Position numbers and translations under genes: made by a program
Shown: positions 1 to 3,995 of the stretch, one piece after another
Numbering within the stretch: position 1 is the stretch's first letter
How the letters are laid out: each line of letters opens with the position of its first letter
The notes under the pieces: generated by a model
The model's database searches: none
Seen by the model: only the letters and a program-made list of their open reading frames with translations
What the model was told of the DNA's origin: nothing
Source of the DNA: Candidatus Aenigmatarchaeota archaeon
Lineage (GTDB): Archaea; Aenigmatarchaeota; Aenigmatarchaeia; CG10238-14; SpSt-28
Length of the DNA: 8,333 nucleotides
Direction: 5' to 3'
Assembly: GCA_025058985.1 (NCBI GenBank)
Contig: JANXEB010000036.1
Location: 1-8,333 of the forward strand

Positions 1-804
1 AACTACAGATCCTTGAGCCAAAAGAAATTCTATTGGATTATTAAGCTTAATAAAACTAGAAACTAAGATAATTCCTTGTGCAACTCCAATGGCTGGCAAT
101 AAACCAACGATAAAACCAGCTATACTACCAACGATAGAAGCTTTTAGTATATTTTTACTTTTAATATTTAGTTTTAAATCTAAATCTTGTTTTGGTATTT
201 TAGTTTTTGTATAAATACTAGTTATTAAAGAACTTATTCCAAATAGTCCAGTTAAAGCTGGCAATATTTTGTCTTCTGCTTGAAAGTTTAAATTATTCAA
301 AACAATAATTCCAAAAATTCCTGAAATTAAAAATATAAGTATTGACTTAAAAATTTTACTCAATTTTCTTTCTAGCAAAATTAAATATGTTATTACCAAA
401 ATTATTATGTATGCTATTAAATTTCTAGAATACATATAGAGTTGTTTTAAAACACCAAAGAGAATTGCTATTAGAATTAAAGAAAATATAAAACCTAATA
501 ATGAACCATAAATTAAACTAACTACAGACTTCATACCTTTTCCACTCAAAAGCAATTTATGAGATGGTAGAGCAGCTAAAGAGTTGTTTTCATCATCAGC
601 TGCTCCAAAGAAAGTACTAATTAGAAAATTGAAAACTAGCTGAGAAGCTACCATAGAAGAAATTAATATTAATCCACTTTCTCCATGAAAAATTCCAAAA
701 AGAGAAATCAATGGTAATAAATTGTTTATATGTAAACCAGGAATCAAGCCACTTAAAGAACCTATTATAATTCCAATAGCAAAACTAAAAACGAGATCAA
801 GCAT
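1..804 (-). CDS. TctA/DUF112-family archaeal membrane protein (partial, C-terminus off the left edge)
   Basis: The open frame starts at the ATG at 804-802 and gives 268 codons with no stop before base 1, so the C-terminus is missing. The protein is very hydrophobic, with about seven or eight membrane segments visible. It carries the half-repeat signature of the tripartite tricarboxylate transporter large permease family: GLIPGLH at residues 19-25, LPALTGLFGISSL at 181-193, and a second degenerate copy, GLLPAIGVAQG, at about 234-244. The archaeal branch of this family (COG1784-like) is usually found alone, and its substrate is unknown. No TctB-like or TctC-like partner is visible here. The start overlaps the stop of the OB-fold gene upstream by eight bases (ATGCTTGA), which suggests translational coupling. 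A GGAG lies 12 bases before the ATG, too far to be convincing as a ribosome-binding site. Family assignment is fairly secure; citrate transport should not be assumed. Confidence 0.8.
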   Translation of the reverse strand, partial: MLDLVFSFAIGIIIGSLSGLIPGLHINNLLPLISLFGIFHGESGLILISSMVASQLVFNFLISTFFGAADDENNSLAALPSHKLLLSGKGMKSVVSLIYGSLLGFIFSLILIAILFGVLKQLYMYSRNLIAYIIILVITYLILLERKLSKIFKSILIFLISGIFGIIVLNNLNFQAEDKILPALTGLFGISSLITSIYTKTKIPKQDLDLKLNIKSKNILKASIVGSIAGFIVGLLPAIGVAQGIILVSSFIKLNNPIEFLLAQGSVV

Positions 805-1141
805 AAACTATATCTTCTCCTATTATTTCTAATTTATTTTTATATTTGTTAACAACTCCTATTATTTTAACTTCTGTGTTAGTTTTCAAATTTTTAACCT
901 TTTCATTAACACTATCTCTAAAAAATACAACAGTTACATTACTCTCATAAAAACTTATGAAATAATGACCTTTATAACTTTTGACAGATTTTACAATACC
1001 TTCAACTATAACTTTTTTACCTAGTAAACTTTCGTTTATATGTTTTATATCAAGAATCTCTTGAGTTGTATTAATAGAGTAAAGATAAAGAAAAAGTAAA
1101 GAAGCTAGTATTACTATAAACAAAACTACGTTTAAGTGCAT
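797..1141 (-). CDS. Membrane-anchored single OB-fold protein
   Basis: This 114-residue protein has one N-terminal hydrophobic segment (about residues 4-21), a short linker, and a single domain (about 39-112) with the beta-strand pattern of an OB-fold of the tRNA_anti/nucleic-acid-binding type. The pattern starts at GKKVIVEGIVKSV, has a central VTVVFF strand, then TEVKIIGVVNKYKNKLEII near the end. Such domains usually bind single-stranded nucleic acid or tRNA, but some are protein or cofactor modules. Three N-x-S/T sequons (N24, N36, N68) all lie after the hydrophobic segment, which fits an extracytoplasmic domain on a signal anchor. The start overlaps the pilin stop by 10 bases, and the stop overlaps the TctA-like start by 8. 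There is no other ATG to choose. CcmE, a haem chaperone with the same layout, was considered, but its C-terminal haem-binding histidine motif is absent. Ligand unknown. Confidence 0.75.
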   Translation of the reverse strand: MHLNVVLFIVILASLLFLYLYSINTTQEILDIKHINESLLGKKVIVEGIVKSVKSYKGHYFISFYESNVTVVFFRDSVNEKVKNLKTNTEVKIIGVVNKYKNKLEIIGEDIVYA

Positions 1142-1506
1142 TGAACTGAAAGCGGAATCGCTCTTCCAATGTTTGGTATTATTCTATATGTACACAAATT
1201 ACCTGCTCCACACCCGCTATCAGTTACTGTAACACTAGTTCCAGGTGCTATGTTATTAGTTATATTAATAGGGTTTTGCGGAGGAGTAGGCGTTATTCTA
1301 TTAATCATTACGTTAGCTAAAGTTGCTGTACCAACATTTCTATATTGTATAGTTACATTACCACCAACACAATAACTATCCACTACTTCTACTCCTTGTG
1401 TTTGCCTTGTAAAAGCACCAGAAATAAAAACATATGCCGTACCTGCTAATGCTAAAGTTATTACAAGCATCATTACCATAGCTACTACTTCACTAACACC
1501 CTTCAT
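1132..1506 (-). CDS. Archaeal type IV pilin-like protein (class III signal peptide)
   Basis: The 124-residue product begins MKGVSEVVAMVMMLVITLAL and continues AGTAYVFISG. This is the archaeal pilin/archaellin N-terminus: a short basic leader ending in KG, a cleavage site after G3 for a prepilin peptidase (PibD/EppA/FlaK type), a conserved E three residues into the mature chain, and a hydrophobic helix of about 22 residues that packs in the filament core. The remaining roughly 90 residues form a small beta-rich head with sequons N50-V-T and N81-I-T. Four cysteines (C46, C99, C105, C123) could form two disulfides. The gene has a higher GC content than its neighbours (about 36% by my count). It begins 15 bases after aIF2-gamma and overlaps the OB-fold gene by 10. 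No pilus ATPase or platform protein is in the window, so the assembly machinery must lie elsewhere. Type IV pilin is more likely than archaellin because of the small size. Confidence 0.85.
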   Translation of the reverse strand: MKGVSEVVAMVMMLVITLALAGTAYVFISGAFTRQTQGVEVVDSYCVGGNVTIQYRNVGTATLANVMINRITPTPPQNPINITNNIAPGTSVTVTDSGCGAGNLCTYRIIPNIGRAIPLSVQCT

Positions 1507-1535
1507 AAATATATATTTATTTTATTTAAACAAAT
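1507..1535 (-). promoter_or_regulatory. Possible internal promoter for the pilin gene
   Basis: Read on the minus strand, TTTAAATA (1530-1523) matches the archaeal box A consensus closely and is built from the last codons and stop of aIF2-gamma. It is centred about 20 bases upstream of the pilin ATG, slightly closer than the usual 25-27, so transcription would begin at or just inside the start codon. The remaining 15-base gap holds a perfect 12-base AT palindrome (1507-1518). In such AT-rich DNA this could be chance, but an abundant pilin would benefit from its own promoter. Confidence 0.25.
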
Positions 1536-2742
1536 ATCCATAACCTATTAATCTCCATTTCTTGTCTATTAACCTCAAAATAGTAACTTTATCGTCTTGC
1601 TCAAAGAACATTGGTATAGAAAATTTTACCCTTAAGTTTTCTCCATTAACATTAATAACTTTTCCTATGTTTTTTACAACACCTATGTTTAACAATAAAT
1701 TTTCTCCAATTTTTATTGGTTCAACATTCCTGTTTTCTTCAATTCCCATAACTTTTTCAAACAGTTTATACTTTATGTAAGCTTCTTCTTCTATTTCAAA
1801 ATCTCTTTTTGTATCAATAACTACACTTCCTGCTAGGTTATCTGCTTTTGTTAGTGCAGGATCTAAAGATGTTAGTAAACCAACTAAACCGCCACTACTA
1901 GCTTCTTCTAGGTCAAAGCCAGATTTTCTTATATTTTCTACATAAGTCTCTAAAGGTTTATATTTGTTATCGATTTTAATTCCCGGCAGTATTCTTATTT
2001 CATCGCCTCTTTTAATTTTTCCGCAAATTATAGAACCACCCAAAACACCACCTTTTATGTTTTCTATAGAAATTCCTGGTTTATTAATATCAAAACTTCT
2101 TACAACATACATTTTGAAATTTTTAGTTTCATTTATATTAATCTCAGGAACTTCATTAGCTATAAACTCTAGGATTTTATCTATATTAATTCTCTGGGAA
2201 GCTGAAATTGGTATTATAGGAGAGTTTTCATAAATACTTCCTTTCAGAAATTTTTTTATTTCTTCGTAACTTTCTAATGCCCTTTCTTTACTAACTATAT
2301 CTATTTTGTTCTGAGCAAAAACAACCTTTTCGATACCAGCTGCTTGCAACGCTATTAAATGTTCTCTTGTTTGAGGTCTCGGACATTTTTCATTTGCAGC
2401 AATTATCATAATAGCACCATTTATTATAGATGCTCCAGTAATAGCAACTGACATTAAGCTCTCATGGCCAGGAGAATCAACAAAGCTAATAGTTTTTATT
2501 ATTTCCGTTTCAGAAAAACAATATGGACACTTAGAGTTTGTAGAATATTTTTCACAGCTCTTACATTTATAAATCCTAGCATCCGCATAACCAAGTTTTA
2601 TAGTTATCCCTCTTTCTATTTCTTCAGAATACCTTAGAGTAGAAATTCCAGTAATAGCATTAACTAAAGTACTTTTTCCATGGCCAACGTGACCAAAAAC
2701 ACCAACATTTGTTTTAGAAATTAGTTTCTCATCTATTTTCAT
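1522..2742 (-). CDS. eif2g: Translation initiation factor 2 subunit gamma (aIF2-gamma)
   Basis: This is the GTPase subunit of archaeal initiation factor 2, which with the alpha and beta subunits carries Met-tRNAi to the small ribosomal subunit. At 406 residues it has the normal family length. The G motifs are intact: G1 GHVGHGKST (17-25), switch I RGITIKLGYA (44-53), G3 DSPGH (89-93), G4 NKID (145-148) and G5 SAS (180-182). The zinc knuckle typical of the gamma subunit lies between switch I and G3 (C60, C63, C72, C75). ANEKCPRPQTREHL (116-129) and LDPALTKADNLAG (293-305) are family signatures that separate it from SelB and EF-1-alpha. Two beta-barrel domains follow the G domain. The start overlaps the upstream coiled-coil gene in ATGA, consistent with termination-reinitiation. 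The alpha and beta subunits are not in the window, as is common in archaea. Confidence 0.97.
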   Translation of the reverse strand: MKIDEKLISKTNVGVFGHVGHGKSTLVNAITGISTLRYSEEIERGITIKLGYADARIYKCKSCEKYSTNSKCPYCFSETEIIKTISFVDSPGHESLMSVAITGASIINGAIMIIAANEKCPRPQTREHLIALQAAGIEKVVFAQNKIDIVSKERALESYEEIKKFLKGSIYENSPIIPISASQRINIDKILEFIANEVPEININETKNFKMYVVRSFDINKPGISIENIKGGVLGGSIICGKIKRGDEIRILPGIKIDNKYKPLETYVENIRKSGFDLEEASSGGLVGLLTSLDPALTKADNLAGSVVIDTKRDFEIEEEAYIKYKLFEKVMGIEENRNVEPIKIGENLLLNIGVVKNIGKVINVNGENLRVKFSIPMFFEQDDKVTILRLIDKKWRLIGYGYLFK

Positions 2743-3401
2743 CTGCTTCTTCTCAAAGACTCATTCAAGCTTCTTATCGCTTCTACTAGCGATGGTAAAG
2801 TTTCTTTAAAAGCTTTTTCTAGACTACTTACTCTACCAGTTATTGTTTGTATGTTTTCGCTAAAGCTTTCAAACTTTTTACCAAGTTCTTCCCCCTCAAT
2901 CAATTTTTTTCTTGCTAGATTTGATATGTTATTGTTCATTTCTTTCATAGACTTCTCAATTTCTTCAATTCTGTAATAAATATCTTCAAACCTTTGATAC
3001 ACTTCTATTAGTTTTTGATCTATTATATATTCAATATATTCTTCACTTAAGGCTCTTGTTGACGAAGGAAGAGAAGTTTCTGGAACTTCTAATGTTTCCA
3101 TAGTTTTTGGTTTTGCTTCAAAAATACTTTCAAGCTCTTTTAAGGTGGGAAGCGATGTAGTCGGCGATGAAGGAGTAATGGAAGTTGTAGTGGTTTCTTG
3201 TTTCACTTCTTCCTTACCTTCAACAGCAGTCTTTATAGTTTGTGTAAAAGCTTTATCAATCTCTTCTGGGCTATATCCTTCTCTTCTCAAAATATCTATT
3301 ATTTCTGGCTCAGAAAATCCTTTTGAGGATAAATCCTTAACTCTATCCACTGGAATGACCCCTCTCCCCCTTTTATCCTCCTTCTTACCAAATATGGGCA
3401 T
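2739..3401 (-). CDS. Conserved DPANN-type coiled-coil protein with N-terminal tandem helical motif
   Basis: This 220-residue soluble protein falls into three parts. Residues 1-17 are basic. Residues 18-53 are helical and carry a short tandem motif: GFSEPEIIDIL at 28-38 and GYSPEEIDKAF at 42-52, both of the form G-[FY]-S-x-x-E-I-D-like, resembling a small UBA-like or HTH-like helical pair. Residues about 66-115 form a Ser/Thr/Pro/Glu-rich, probably disordered linker. Residues about 118-217 are a long coiled coil with heptad-like hydrophobic spacing, ending in LPSLVEAIRSLNESLRR. I recall proteins of this architecture from Woesearchaeota and relatives, where they are also uncharacterised; this is memory, not a search result. 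It is the first gene of the minus-strand operon and overlaps aIF2-gamma by four bases (ATGA). There is no signal peptide or membrane segment, so it should be cytoplasmic and probably oligomeric. Function unknown. Confidence 0.8.
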   Translation of the reverse strand: MPIFGKKEDKRGRGVIPVDRVKDLSSKGFSEPEIIDILRREGYSPEEIDKAFTQTIKTAVEGKEEVKQETTTTSITPSSPTTSLPTLKELESIFEAKPKTMETLEVPETSLPSSTRALSEEYIEYIIDQKLIEVYQRFEDIYYRIEEIEKSMKEMNNNISNLARKKLIEGEELGKKFESFSENIQTITGRVSSLEKAFKETLPSLVEAIRSLNESLRRSR

Positions 3402-3428
3402 TAATTTTATTTAGATTTTATTAATTTT
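3402..3428. promoter_or_regulatory. 27-bp divergent promoter region (coiled-coil/aIF2-gamma operon versus membrane protein/IleRS operon)
   Basis: Only 27 bases, all A/T except one G, separate two ATG codons facing away from each other. If both transcripts are leaderless, the archaeal TATA spacing of about 26-27 bases would put the plus-strand box around TTAATTTTATTTA (3401-3413) and the minus-strand box around 3418-3431, each touching the other gene's start codon. The 10-mer TTAATTTTAT occurs at 3401-3410 and again at 3421-3430. No Shine-Dalgarno sequence can fit. The location is certain; the exact boxes are inferred. Confidence 0.55.
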
Positions 3429-3995
3429 ATGGACCCTTCAGAAAGACTTTATTTGATATCTATAGTCAAATTGAGAAAGTCTTTACCAAAGTTTATACTT
3501 CTTTGTATTTTTTTAGGTATAGTTCTTCTGTTTTCTAGGTTTATATTCATACCACTTTCGAAAGAAATAGCTCCAATATCTAATATACAACTACCCCATT
3601 TAATTAGTATGATTAGCGTTGTTACATCAACATCTATTCTGGTTTTAACAATAAGGGAAATCAATGAAATAAGTGATGCGCTTTCCGGACTTTTTGCATA
3701 TTTTTTGAACATAAAAAAAGAAGTGTCTATAAACAAGCTACGAAGATCTTTAAAAGTGATAGTTTTTGTTATTTTTACAATTTTTCTTTTTTGGTTGTTT
3801 AAAGATTTTATTAGTAATATAAATCCAGCTTTACCAGGTGTTATACTTATTTTTATTGTTATAATAGCCTTCATATCTTTCTATGCAGCTATCTATACAC
3901 TAATAATAGAATCAGAGGTAAACATAAGAAAAATAATCCTAGATGTTTATAAAGCAAGAAGAAAGCATGTTGGACTTAAAAAAAATAGAAAATGA
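3429..3995 (+). CDS. Four-helix integral membrane protein of unknown function
   Basis: The 188-residue protein has four clear hydrophobic segments, at about 20-43, 56-75, 105-126 and 135-160. The loop between TM2 and TM3 (about 76-104) is charged and amphipathic, and the C-terminal tail (about 163-188) is strongly basic. By the positive-inside rule the N-terminus, the central loop and the tail would all be cytoplasmic. I do not recognise the family and see no catalytic motif, channel signature or transporter signature. It starts 27 bases from the divergent coiled-coil gene and its 3' end overlaps IleRS, so it is probably the first gene of a two-gene transcript with IleRS. The basic tail could contact nucleic acid or ribosomes, but that is speculation. 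That it is a real gene is supported by its clean membrane-protein pattern and its tight packing with neighbours. Confidence 0.75.
   Translation: MDPSERLYLISIVKLRKSLPKFILLCIFLGIVLLFSRFIFIPLSKEIAPISNIQLPHLISMISVVTSTSILVLTIREINEISDALSGLFAYFLNIKKEVSINKLRRSLKVIVFVIFTIFLFWLFKDFISNINPALPGVILIFIVIIAFISFYAAIYTLIIESEVNIRKIILDVYKARRKHVGLKKNRK

Noticed and set aside
34..804. Citrate/tricarboxylate uptake system
   Set aside because: Only the large-permease homologue is present. There is no small permease or binding protein, and archaeal members of this family have no established substrate.
797..1141. CcmE-like haem chaperone (anchor plus OB-fold)
   Set aside because: The layout is similar, but the conserved C-terminal histidine/tyrosine haem-binding motif is missing, since the chain ends right after the last strand. 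No other cytochrome maturation genes are nearby.
1169..1375. Plus-strand open frame opposite the pilin gene
   Set aside because: It is antisense to a clear pilin and has no recognisable features of its own.
1507..1518. Perfect 12-base palindrome AAATATATATTT as an operator site
   Set aside because: Alternating AT palindromes are expected by chance in such AT-rich DNA, and there is no second copy or regulator gene to support it.
1964..2233. Plus-strand frame inside aIF2-gamma
   Set aside because: It is antisense to an intact, highly conserved gene, and hydrophobic only as a by-product of the complementary codons.
1522..2742. SelB or EF-1-alpha instead of aIF2-gamma
   Set aside because: The zinc knuckle between switch I and G3 and the CPRPQTREHL and LDPALTKAD signatures are those of aIF2-gamma, and there is no SelB C-terminal extension.
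3449..3874. Long minus-strand open frame opposite the four-helix membrane protein (141 codons)
   Set aside because: Its composition mirrors the hydrophobic plus-strand gene. The plus-strand frame has clean membrane segments, a basic tail, and the right position in a divergent/operon layout.
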